A stretch of 20,302 nt of DNA from the NCBI GenBank assembly GCA_003132865.1, contig PKYZ01000639.1, positions 1 to 20,302 of the forward strand. Direction: 5' to 3'. Shown piece after piece: positions 1 through 7,076 of the stretch; the first letter of the stretch is position 1; the number at the start of each line of letters is the position of its first letter. A program made the position numbers and the translations under genes. Source of the DNA: Bryobacterales bacterium (GTDB lineage: Bacteria > Acidobacteriota > Terriglobia > Bryobacterales > Bryobacteraceae). The notes under the pieces were generated by a model. It had not been told where the DNA came from. It made no database searches and saw nothing but the letters and a program-made list of their open reading frames with translations.

Positions 1-129
1 CGAGCTAAAAATGCTCTGCATTGTCGTCTACCAAACGCCGGCCCGTCCTCCCCTTGCTTTCAAAACGGTTTAGATACATCGTCGATTCTGAATCGCTCAG
101 GGCGCGCTTTACGCCGGACACCGTGGGTA

Positions 130-599
130 CTATGGTCTTTCAAAGAGCCGTTCATCAAAATGGAAGATCGCCGGTGGTTCGATCTGTATCCGCGCAAATT
201 CCGAGTGGACTGGATTGAGCGGGAAGTTATGTTCCCCCCGCGATCACAAAAGACGGGACCTGCAGGACGGCACTCGTTCGGGAATCGGGCCACCAGTCGC
301 CCAACTGTTCGGTACTCTGGTCTTGGAGCGCCGGGTGTTTGCGTAGATCCTTCTCGTGGATCATGCTCATTCCATCGGGGAGCGCAGCGGCCACACAAAC
401 GTAGCCGCGCGGGAAGTCTTGTCTGGTCATGTGCACCAGATTCTCAAGGACGGCCAAGGCGATGCTCTCGGCCATGTAGACGACGGCTCGCCCGGACGAA
501 TTCCAGCGGCCGCCGACGCGCCGGGCCCCCTGTGCCGTCGAGACGCGCATAACGCGCCCGGCATACGCGGAAAACGCGACGGCCGGCCAAGACGGCCAT
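130..599 (-). pseudogene. RES-family toxin (NAD+-degrading), two frameshifts
   Basis: RES-domain toxins of Xre-RES modules degrade cellular NAD+. Read across two frames, the minus strand gives a full-length protein of about 155 residues. It starts at an ATG at 599 that overlaps the antitoxin stop (TGATG) and begins MAVLAGRRVFRVCRARYARL. It then needs a shift within the G run near 530 to reach ARRVGGRWNSSGRAVVYMAE, and a second shift in the six-G run at 234-239 to reach EHNFPLNPVHSEFARI, ending at a stop at 130. Both shifts are repaired by removing one G. The R-x-GGRWNS and VVYMAES blocks and the closing NP-x-H segment are RES hallmarks. The longest unbroken piece (227-550) lacks both ends. 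Either the toxin is inactivated or the two homopolymers are miscalled. Family assignment is firm; functional state is not. Confidence 0.8.
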
Positions 600-808
600 C
601 AGGAAGGAATGTTGTGTTCGATGCGGGTGAGCGTGCGCTCGACGAGCTCGATGCCCTCGCTAGTGGCTAACAGCTCCGTGGGGGTTTGATTATCGAACAG
701 GGCGAGGGGAGTCGACAGCCAGTGCGTGGCCTTCTGCTCATCGCCGAACACGGCTACCGCGTGCGCGATGACGGGCACCAGGCGAGTGAGAGGAAGTGCA
801 GAGGTCAT
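599..808 (-). CDS. MbcA/ParS/Xre-type antitoxin (DUF2384 toxin-binding domain)
   Basis: This is a 69-residue protein that should bind and neutralise the RES toxin encoded immediately downstream. The segment AVAVFGDEQKATHWLSTP, followed by a TPTELLATSEG block and the ending VERTLTRIEHNIP, is the typical C-terminal toxin-binding domain (a W-L-x-TP pattern followed by an E-G/V-E-x-x-L-x-R-I ending). The usual N-terminal helix-turn-helix DNA-binding part of the longer Xre antitoxins is absent, so this is a short MbcA-like form. The ATG at 808 has an in-frame TAG four codons upstream and an AAAGAG Shine-Dalgarno, which fixes the start. Its stop overlaps the toxin start by one base, indicating translational coupling. 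Unlike the toxin, it is intact. Confidence 0.8.
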   Translation of the reverse strand: MTSALPLTRLVPVIAHAVAVFGDEQKATHWLSTPLALFDNQTPTELLATSEGIELVERTLTRIEHNIPS

Positions 809-1253
809 CCGCTCTTTATTCTACCCCGGTGACGGCTTCTGGAAAACGTCTGCGATACTCCCTCCGGCTCCTGTACAATTGAAGGCCCGGCGGCGGTGGC
901 ATTCTCCAGAAACAGCCTGCCCTCCCGGATGTACCTGCGTAGGGTCGCGAGCGAGCGGTTCGGCGGATTGTCCACCTGGACGCGAAAAGTCGACAACCCG
1001 GGGAACTGGCCAGCAGGGGCATGTTTGGGATGAACGCACGCTGTTGGGGGATGCGCTCCAGCGGCGACCTTGTTTAACCTAATCCGGCAGTCCGGGACTT
1101 TCGAGTCGCCCGGAAGGCGTTTGTTCGCAGCGACTTCCAACTGCTCCGCAGGTACACCTCCGGGTGAGAACTGCGGGCGCCTGCTGCGCAGGCGGGCAGA
1201 CCACAAAAAACGATGGTCTGCCCCACGGAGCAACTGCCGGATTTCGGTTTAAT
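809..1253. other. Gene-free interval
   Basis: About 445 bases lie between the antitoxin start and the end of the HAD phosphatase gene. Open frames exist on both strands, but none shows a recognisable motif or a convincing ribosome binding site. The only structures seen are the paired hairpins at 1178-1223. The antitoxin promoter presumably lies near 810-880; a TAGAAT hexamer just upstream of the antitoxin start is possible but lacks a good -35 partner. Confidence 0.5.
1178..1223. repeat. Tandem inverted repeats downstream of the HAD gene
   Basis: Two perfect hairpins lie back to back, sharing one base. The first pairs CGCCTGC (1178-1184) with GCAGGCG (1188-1194) around a 3-base loop. The second pairs GGGCAGACCA (1194-1203) with TGGTCTGCCC (1214-1223) around a 10-base loop. 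They lie about 30 bases after the stop of the minus-strand phosphatase gene, where a transcript end is expected. On that strand the run of six T is inside the loop rather than after the stem, so this is not a canonical intrinsic terminator. It may be a processing or stability hairpin. Confidence 0.5.
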
Positions 1254-1736
1254 TTAACGCCTATGGGGGATCGCGGTCTCCACCACACGCCCGTCCCGGA
1301 CCAGTGCGAACGGGATGCCGCAGCCTTCGGCGAGCAGCCGGTCGCGCTCGCCATCGCCGATTAGCAGCGAAGCGGAGAGATCGATGTCCCATTTCTGTTG
1401 CGCCTGGATCACCATCCCAGGCAGCGGCTTGCGGCAATTGCAGGCGCCTTCCGCATGGGGGCAATAGAGAATATCGTCGAGAATGGCGCCTTGCGCAGCC
1501 AGTTGGGCGCGCATTTTTTCGTGCAGAGCCAGCAGATCGGCCTCCGAGTATTGGCCTAGCGCGATGCCGCGCTGATTGGTGAGCACGACGGCGAGGAAGC
1601 CGGCGGCTTTGAACAAACGGATCCAGGAGACCACTTCGGGCAGCAGCCGGAACTCATCCCAACGCCGGATATATTCGCCCGCTGGCGGCGCGGCGTTGAC
1701 GACCCCGTCGCGGTCCAGGAAGAGGCAGCACCGCAT
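1254..1736 (-). CDS. HAD-IIIA phosphatase, GmhB-like (heptose bisphosphate / histidinol-phosphate type)
   Basis: This is a cytoplasmic phosphatase of about 160 residues, the usual size for the GmhB/HisB-N group. GmhB members remove the 7-phosphate (or equivalent) of D-glycero-manno-heptose 1,7-bisphosphate. Visible motifs are the nucleophile pair D8 and D10 in FLDRDGVVN, the TNQ (53-55) phosphate loop, the zinc-binding set C92-P-H94 and C99-N-C101, the following RKP, and IGDGERD (126-132) with the metal-binding aspartates. The ATG at 1736 overlaps the VapC stop (TGATG); a GTG three bases earlier is equally coupled. A sugar-1-phosphate nucleotidyltransferase on the same strand, separated only by the toxin-antitoxin pair, is the expected pathway partner. 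Exact substrate (D,D-heptose, another sugar bisphosphate or histidinol phosphate) cannot be fixed from sequence alone. Confidence 0.8.
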   Translation of the reverse strand: MRCCLFLDRDGVVNAAPPAGEYIRRWDEFRLLPEVVSWIRLFKAAGFLAVVLTNQRGIALGQYSEADLLALHEKMRAQLAAQGAILDDILYCPHAEGACNCRKPLPGMVIQAQQKWDIDLSASLLIGDGERDRLLAEGCGIPFALVRDGRVVETAIPHRR

Positions 1737-2113
1737 CACCAGATAACCCGCAAACCCTTGTAGTGGGCAAACTGGCGGTCGCCGCCAACCAAAGGCACGT
1801 CTTCAACGAGTGCGGTGGCAACGATCATCCGGTGGAATGGGTCCCCGTGATGCGTGGGGAGAGTGAATAGTCGATAAGCATGCCGCGGCTCGAAAGCGAT
1901 CACGGTCAGGCCGAGATCTTGTACTGCCTGTTGCACGAGCGCTTCCGGCATGTCGATCTTCTTGCGCGCGTGCTTCAAAGCGATCTCCAGGATGGAAGTG
2001 GAGCTGAGGAGCAGTTCGTTATCCAGGCCGACGAGCAGGGACTGCACTCTCTTGGAAAACTGCGCCCCGGTTGCCGCCATGAAAAGGACCTGTGTGTCGA
2101 GAAGGACGCGCAC
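1736..2113 (-). CDS. vapC: VapC-type toxin, PIN-domain ribonuclease
   Basis: PIN-domain toxins are Mg2+-dependent RNases held in check by their antitoxin. The protein has 125 residues, a normal length. Acidic residues D6 (in LLDTQVL), E43 (in SILEIALKH), D91 and D112 (in GGDRQF) are present. The usual DPFDR motif reads DPFHR: the codon for residue 94 is CAC, so a histidine stands where the family normally has a second aspartate. This could impair catalysis. The gene follows the antitoxin stop by only three bases, and its own stop overlaps the start of the HAD phosphatase, so it is part of the same transcript as the sugar enzymes. Family assignment is confident; activity is uncertain. Confidence 0.83.
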   Translation of the reverse strand: MRVLLDTQVLFMAATGAQFSKRVQSLLVGLDNELLLSSTSILEIALKHARKKIDMPEALVQQAVQDLGLTVIAFEPRHAYRLFTLPTHHGDPFHRMIVATALVEDVPLVGGDRQFAHYKGLRVIW

Positions 2114-2116
2114 AGC

Positions 2117-2362
2117 CTAGTAGCGCCCCTCGATGAACGCATCCGCTTCGGCGACGGTCATGGGCGCGGCCCAGTTCGGATCGATGATCTTCACCTTGCC
2201 CTTGAGCGTGCCGAATCTCCGCGCGGGCTTCAGGGCTTGTTTCGACGGCGCCAGATCCGCAATCGGCCGATCATAGCGCGAGATTGTAACGGTCTTGCCC
2301 CGTTGGACGGCTTTCAGCAACTCGGGCAAGTGTGCCCGCGCATAGGAGGCGGTGACATTCAC
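2117..2362 (-). CDS. Phd/YefM-type antitoxin (VapB partner)
   Basis: This is a small antitoxin of 81 residues when started at the GTG at 2362. The N-terminal VNVTASYARAHLPELLKAV followed by VTISRYDRPIADLAPS is the classic Phd/YefM DNA-binding fold. The rest of the chain, ending AEADAFIEGRY, would wrap around the toxin. A longer reading back to 2425 would run through the operator palindrome and into the end of the nucleotidyltransferase gene, so the GTG start is preferred. The toxin follows with a 3-base gap. The palindrome at 2372-2388 and a TACAAT hexamer at 2369-2374 lie directly upstream, consistent with autorepression. Confidence 0.8.
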   Translation of the reverse strand: MNVTASYARAHLPELLKAVQRGKTVTISRYDRPIADLAPSKQALKPARRFGTLKGKVKIIDPNWAAPMTVAEADAFIEGRY

Positions 2363-2368
2363 CCCATT

Positions 2369-2374
2369 ATTGTA
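2369..2374 (-). promoter_or_regulatory. Candidate -10 element of the antitoxin promoter
   Basis: On the minus strand this hexamer reads TACAAT, one mismatch from the sigma-70 consensus. It overlaps one arm of the operator and ends six bases before the GTG start, which would give a nearly leaderless transcript. No good -35 hexamer is visible at 16-18 bases spacing. Confidence 0.35.
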
Positions 2375-2388
2375 CAACAGTGTTGTAC
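2372..2388. promoter_or_regulatory. Perfect 17-bp palindromic operator
   Basis: GTACAACA and TGTTGTAC are exact inverted repeats separated by one G. The palindrome sits 9 bases upstream of the antitoxin GTG and overlaps the candidate -10 box. Phd/YefM antitoxins bind such short palindromes cooperatively with their toxin, so this is the likely autoregulatory site. It lies in the 28-base gap after the nucleotidyltransferase gene. Confidence 0.65.
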
Positions 2389-2390
2389 GA

Positions 2391-3113
2391 TCATGATTCC
2401 CCGGTTGCGCGGCAGGCGGCGGCATAATCCGCCTGAGCTCTGTAGTAATTCTCCAGAGTGCCTATATCCACGAAGTAGCCTCTGATGGGCAGTCCCATGG
2501 CCCGGCCGACCAGCGCCGGCATCAAAGACCGGCCAATGTCTGCTGGAAGACCGGCGGGAACCTCCATGGGCAAATATGGCCGCACCTGGCGGCGAAAAAC
2601 GTAGAGACCAGCGTTGACCAGATTGCCGGGCGGATTCTCCGGCTTCTCCCAGAACCCCGTAACAAGGCCGGAGTCGTCCATCTCCACCACCCCGCAGGCG
2701 GACGGATTTGGGGAGCGGAACAGGGCCATTGAGGCGATCCGGTCGTGAGTAGCATGGAACGCGATCAACTCGGACAGCGGGAAGGTCGTGAGATTGTCGG
2801 CGTATATGACTAGGAAAGATTCGCCGGAGTCCACAAAATCCCAATTCGCCGCGATGGTTCCGGCGCTGCCGAGCAGCGCAGGCTCAAAGGCCAGAGTTAC
2901 CGGTATGCCGCGGCGCGCCGCGACAAATTCCTCGACGCGTTCAGCCAAATGGTGGGTGTTCACGAGCACGCCTTCCACGCCGGCGCGCTCGCAGTCGCGT
3001 AGCCACAGTTCCAGCAACGGCACGCCGTTAATCGGTACCAGACACTTGGGGGTCGTGGATGTGACGGGGCGCAAGCGGGTCCCCAGCCCCGCCGCCAGGA
3101 TGATCGCCTTCAT
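2391..3113 (-). CDS. Sugar-1-phosphate nucleotidyltransferase (HddC / mannose-1-P guanylyltransferase-like)
   Basis: This enzyme activates a sugar 1-phosphate with an NTP to make an NDP-sugar for polysaccharide synthesis. The 240-residue length fits the short single-domain family (HddC, RmlA-like, without the left-handed helix domain). The N-terminus MKAIILAAGLGTRLRP is the nucleotide-binding signature, with PKCLVPING shortly after. YADN near residue 105 supplies a metal-binding aspartate. WEKPENPP, NAGLYVF and the closing DIGTLENYYRA are further conserved blocks. The HAD phosphatase downstream on the same strand makes a heptose 1-phosphate substrate (the HddC reaction) plausible, but mannose or glucose 1-phosphate cannot be excluded. 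Its ATG at 3113 overlaps an upstream TGA in another frame (ATGA). Confidence 0.83.
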   Translation of the reverse strand: MKAIILAAGLGTRLRPVTSTTPKCLVPINGVPLLELWLRDCERAGVEGVLVNTHHLAERVEEFVAARRGIPVTLAFEPALLGSAGTIAANWDFVDSGESFLVIYADNLTTFPLSELIAFHATHDRIASMALFRSPNPSACGVVEMDDSGLVTGFWEKPENPPGNLVNAGLYVFRRQVRPYLPMEVPAGLPADIGRSLMPALVGRAMGLPIRGYFVDIGTLENYYRAQADYAAACRATGES

Positions 3114-3295
3114 GGGGCAAGATCAATATTATCAAGGGACATGGTCTGGTGAGCGGGTTGTCGCCGCACCAGTACCATGACGCCAGGCAAACTGCATGGA
3201 GTGAGTGTCGGCTTCGATTGGCAGTCCGGATCCGGCTGGAAGACGAAGCCTGCGCGAATTGGGCTATATCGAGTAAATCCGCCGGGGCCCTCCAC

Positions 3296-4575
3296 AACGT
3301 ATGGCGCGGCCTGACGGCGCCCGCTTTGAATTCCGGCCGTAGCGCCAGCACCCGATAGTTCTTCTCGTTGTAGATCACCCGATACTGGGCTAACCTTTCC
3401 TGTAACCTGGCGAACTGTGCCGGATTCTTCAGAAGCACGGTATCGAACCGCCCTTGATAGATCTCCTCGACGAAGAATTGTTCCGGAAGCCTATGGTAAA
3501 TCCCAACTCGTGACTGCCCATGATGCCCATGATCAAATCGCCCGGCTGGGCGCGGGCGCGTAAGAAATCGGCCGCCGGGAGATACTCCCGATGATACGGG
3601 TCGCGCCGGATGCGGTAAACCACGCCGCCCAACTGGATTACGAACATACCTGCCAGGCTCAGTACCACTAACGGGCGTGTGCGGACCGAGTTTCGCCAGC
3701 ACCAGCGGACAAATACCACCACCGCCGCCGTGAACGGATAGACCAAGAAAATGAGGTAGTAGGCCGGCGAGCAGTCCGGCGATGCCGACCGCATACGCAA
3801 CGAAAATCAGGGATTTCAAAAATTGGGTCCGTAGCTGCCCGGAGAATGCCCGCCCAGGCCCATATTCATGAGATACCGCTTCACCAGTTCATCCCGCAGA
3901 GCCATCCAGGGCGCCCGTCGGGATCTGGGAGCGCGTAGCGATTTGATAACCGTACTGGGATACAAAGGCCCCCGGGTCTTGCGCGATGTAAGCGCCCCAA
4001 CCGAGCGCGCCGGCGGCGTAAGGAATGGCAGCAATGGCAACGTGAGCCGGACGGATGCGGCGGCGATCGAAATAGAGCACCCGCCAGAGGCCGCCCAGAA
4101 ACGAGAGCATGCCGCCATTCGGGTGGGTGAGCCCGCTGGCGGCCACCAGCGTTTGGCTGAGCAGAATAGCCAGACGCAGGTTCTTCTCCCGCCAATGACC
4201 ATGAACAGCAACGCGCCGAAGGTGTCCTCGGTCAGGCGGCGGAAAACGAGCGGCCAGGCCACCAATCCAAGTAAATCCAAGTAATCCGCAGAAGATCGAC
4301 AGCGCGCGCAGGGACGCCAGACTGAAACTGAATAGCCGGTACCAAATGGCCTGTGCCACCGGGTAAATCGGCATGATCCAGTAGGTATAACGATCGATGT
4401 CCTTGAGTCCAGCCTCCGCAAAGCCGGGCGTGCCCATGTAACCCCGGAACGCTAACGACCAGGCGGGCGCTCCGTGCCAGCCCTCGTCAACCCAGGGAAG
4501 CAAAGCATGCGCGGTGCCGGCGCTAAGTGCGGCGTACGCTGCCGCTGGAGTCCGTGAAGCTGTGCTATTCTGCAA
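3296..4575 (-). pseudogene. Decayed GT39-type membrane glycosyltransferase
   Basis: Conceptual translation across frames gives a multi-pass membrane protein related to dolichyl-phosphate-mannose-type (PMT/ArnT, GT39) transferases. It contains DEGWHGAPAWSLAFRGYMG with the key acidic pair in the first periplasmic loop, then DRYTYWIMPIYPVAQAIWYR. Further on are an IRPAHVAIAAIPYAAG segment, several hydrophobic stretches, and a hydrophilic C-terminal domain (FFVEEIYQGRFDTVLLKN). The reading frame changes near 4240, 4190, 3910, 3830, 3780 and 3500; near 3500 a piece also seems missing. The first shift is undone by removing one C. No start with a good ribosome binding site remains. It lies head-to-head with the GT2 gene and upstream of the nucleotidyltransferase. 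Boundaries are approximate. Confidence 0.75.
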
Positions 4576-4602
4576 GTCGTGTGGGAGACGGAAACAGCCG
4601 GA

Positions 4603-5565
4603 ATGGCCCCCTTGGTCAGCGTAATCATTCCCGCCTATCGGGCTGCCGAAACCATCGCCGACACCTTGGATTCGGTGCTGGCACAGACTTTCAAAGATTA
4701 TGAAATCATCGTGGTGAACGACGGCTCGCCTGACCGCGAGGATCTGGAGAAGGCTCTGGAACCCTACCGCGAGCGCATCATTTACTTGCGCCAGGAGAAT
4801 CAAGGCCCGGGCGGGGCCCGCAACACCGGTATCCGGACAGCGCGGGGCCAATATATTGCGCCGCTCGATGCCGACGACATATGGGCCCCCGAGCACCTGG
4901 CAGCGCAACTCGCGGTGCTCGAAGCCGATCCGTCCATCGATGTGGTGTATGCCGACGCCCGTATTTTCGGGGATGTACCGGAAGCGGGCAGAACCGTCAT
5001 GGAGTTATGTCCCTCCGCGGGCGACGTCACTTTCGAACGGCTGGTCTCGCGTCAGTGCACGGTGCACATTTGTGTTAGCGTCTGCCGCCGGGAGGCGCTG
5101 CTGCGCGCCGGACTGTTCGATCCCGCGTTTCGGGGGACCGAGGACATCGACATGTGGCTGCGCATCGCCAGGCAGGGGGGCCGGATTGCCTACCAGCGCC
5201 GGGTGCTGGGACGCTATCGCCGACACGCGGGCAGCCTGTCTTCCGACGGGGTTTCCATGCTGGAAGGGTTTCTCGCCGTGCTGGCGAAAGCCGCGCGCGA
5301 TCCCCATCTCACAGCCGCACAGCGGGAAGTCCTGGAACACGAGCGTGTCGTGCATCACGCCAGCCTGGAACTACAAAAAGGCAAGAACGCTTTCCTCGCC
5401 GGTGATGCCGTAGCAGCCGCCAGTCATCTGACGCGGGCGAACGCGCAACAGAAATCTTTGAAACTCGCCACTGTGCTGATGCTGTTGCGCGTGGCGCCCG
5501 GCTTCCTGCGAGCGCTCTATCAGTGGCGCGACCGCCACATCTACAAGCTGAAGACACAATCGTGA
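4603..5565 (+). CDS. Family 2 glycosyltransferase (GT-A fold)
   Basis: This is a cytoplasmic, membrane-associated glycosyltransferase that adds a sugar from an NDP donor to the growing lipid-linked repeat. It has 320 residues from the ATG at 4603. The first strand is PLVSVIIPAYRAAETI; VVNDGSPD follows; the DxD-type metal site is DADD at 89-92; the catalytic-loop ED motif is GTEDIDMWLRIA around 180. The C-terminal ~90 residues are helical and have no assigned role. A GTG at 4579 would add eight residues but lacks a ribosome binding site; the ATG has a GGAGACGG upstream, at a rather long spacing. The stop overlaps the flippase start (GTGA), so the two are coupled. Acceptor and donor specificity are not readable. 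Confidence 0.87.
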   Translation: MAPLVSVIIPAYRAAETIADTLDSVLAQTFKDYEIIVVNDGSPDREDLEKALEPYRERIIYLRQENQGPGGARNTGIRTARGQYIAPLDADDIWAPEHLAAQLAVLEADPSIDVVYADARIFGDVPEAGRTVMELCPSAGDVTFERLVSRQCTVHICVSVCRREALLRAGLFDPAFRGTEDIDMWLRIARQGGRIAYQRRVLGRYRRHAGSLSSDGVSMLEGFLAVLAKAARDPHLTAAQREVLEHERVVHHASLELQKGKNAFLAGDAVAAASHLTRANAQQKSLKLATVLMLLRVAPGFLRALYQWRDRHIYKLKTQS

Positions 5566-7076
5566 AAGGCTCTTCTCCGAGTCAGCCGGCCCCCGCGAAA
5601 GGCGCATCTCTCACAGCACACGTTTCCTGGCTGATGTTTGCCAAGACGATGGCGTTTGCATTCAATCTGGCACTGCCGATGCTACTTGTCCGCCGGCTCG
5701 ATCAGGCGCAGTTCGGCGTATACAAACAGCTCTTCCTGATCATCGGAACCTCGGTCACGGTGCTGCCGCTGGGCTTCGCCATGAGCGCCTATTACTTTCT
5801 GCCGCGCGAGCCGGACCGGCAGCAGGAAACGGTTCTGAACATCCTGATTTACAACATGGTCGTGGGGTGCCTGGCCTGCGGCGCGTTTCTGCTCTGGCCG
5901 GTGCTGTTGGCTCTCATCTTCCATCAACCTGGGCTGACCGGCTACGCCCACCCGATCGGCTTAGTGATCCTGCTCTGGATTGTGTCACAGACCCTGGAGA
6001 TTATTCCCATCGCCCACGGGGAAATGAAAATGGCCAGCGCCCTGATTATGGGCGTGCAGCTTACGCGAACGGTTATCTACCTGGCGGCGGTGATTGTGTT
6101 CGGATCGGTGCGGGCACTGCTCTGGGCGGCGGTAGTGCAGGGGGTCCTGCAAACAGGGGTTCTGTGGTGGTATTTGCAGTCCCGTTTCAGCGGTTTCTGG
6201 CAGCGTTTCGATGGGAGCCTCATGCGCAGCCAGTTGTCCTACGCCGTGCCGCTCGGCCTGGCCGGCATACTCTATACGGTACAGACCGATCTGCATAGTT
6301 ATTTCGTCTCCAACCGGTTGGGAGCCGTGGCTTACGCCATCTACGGAGTGGGGACGGTGCAGGTGCCCCTGATGGGCATGTTGCAGGAAGCCACCAATGC
6401 CGTGGTGATCCCCCGCGTCAGCGCCTTGCAGCAACAAAACGACACACGCGAAATCATCCAGTTAATGGCGCGCGCCATGCGTAAGCTGGCTGCCGTGTAC
6501 TTCCCGGTGTACGCTCTGCTGGTAGTGGTCGCCCATGAGTTCATCGGCTTTCTCTTCACCCGGCGTTACCTGGCGAGCGTTCCGGTGTTCTTGATCAATC
6601 TGACCCTATTGCTGCTGGGCATCCTGCTGCAGGATCCACTGTTCCGCGCATATGTGGAGCAGCGCTTCTTTCTTATCCGGCTGCGGGTCGTCTTATGCGT
6701 GCTGTTGATCGCCGGTCTCTGGTTTGGGACGACCCGTTTTGGCATGGTGGGCGCGATTTCGGCCGTGGTCCTGATCGGCGTAATCGAACGGATCGTTATG
6801 GCCGTTAGGTTCGGGCGCGTCCTGGGCGTTAGCCGGAAGGACCTCGTGCTTCTGAAGGATATCGGGAAACTGGCAACTGCCGCGGCGGCGGCGGGCCTGG
6901 TTGCGGAAGGCGTCCGGCTCCTGCTGCGGGATGCCAAGCCGCTCGTCATTCTGATTATCTGCGGTGTGGTGTTTTCCCTGGTTTATCTTTGCGCCGTCTT
7001 GTTGGCGGGAATTCTGACGCCGGAAGAAAAGGATCTTGTCCAGCGGAAGATTGCCGGGCTGCTGCCGCAGACTTAG
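5562..7076 (+). CDS. Polysaccharide flippase, Wzx/MATE-like
   Basis: Wzx-type transporters flip undecaprenyl-linked repeat units to the periplasmic face of the inner membrane. The 504-residue product has an N-terminal amphipathic start (ASLTAHVSWLMFAKTM), FGVYKQLFLIIGT typical of the first helices, and about 12-14 hydrophobic segments along its whole length, ending in a short charged tail. The chosen start is the GTG at 5562, which overlaps the GT2 stop by three bases; an upstream in-frame GTG at 5523 would lie inside the GT2 gene. The end overlaps the stop of the convergent dehydrogenase gene by four bases. Length and topology match the family. The transported glycan is unknown. Confidence 0.87.
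   Translation: MKGSSPSQPAPAKGASLTAHVSWLMFAKTMAFAFNLALPMLLVRRLDQAQFGVYKQLFLIIGTSVTVLPLGFAMSAYYFLPREPDRQQETVLNILIYNMVVGCLACGAFLLWPVLLALIFHQPGLTGYAHPIGLVILLWIVSQTLEIIPIAHGEMKMASALIMGVQLTRTVIYLAAVIVFGSVRALLWAAVVQGVLQTGVLWWYLQSRFSGFWQRFDGSLMRSQLSYAVPLGLAGILYTVQTDLHSYFVSNRLGAVAYAIYGVGTVQVPLMGMLQEATNAVVIPRVSALQQQNDTREIIQLMARAMRKLAAVYFPVYALLVVVAHEFIGFLFTRRYLASVPVFLINLTLLLLGILLQDPLFRAYVEQRFFLIRLRVVLCVLLIAGLWFGTTRFGMVGAISAVVLIGVIERIVMAVRFGRVLGVSRKDLVLLKDIGKLATAAAAAGLVAEGVRLLLRDAKPLVILIICGVVFSLVYLCAVLLAGILTPEEKDLVQRKIAGLLPQT

Noticed and set aside
9..87. Small 24-codon minus-strand frame at the left edge, starting MYLNRFESKG
   Set aside because: Too short, no ribosome binding site and no recognisable similarity.
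805..1233. Minus-strand open frame of about 140 codons
   Set aside because: It has no recognisable motif, shows arginine/proline-rich composition typical of a non-coding frame in GC-rich DNA, and spans the hairpins at 1178-1223.
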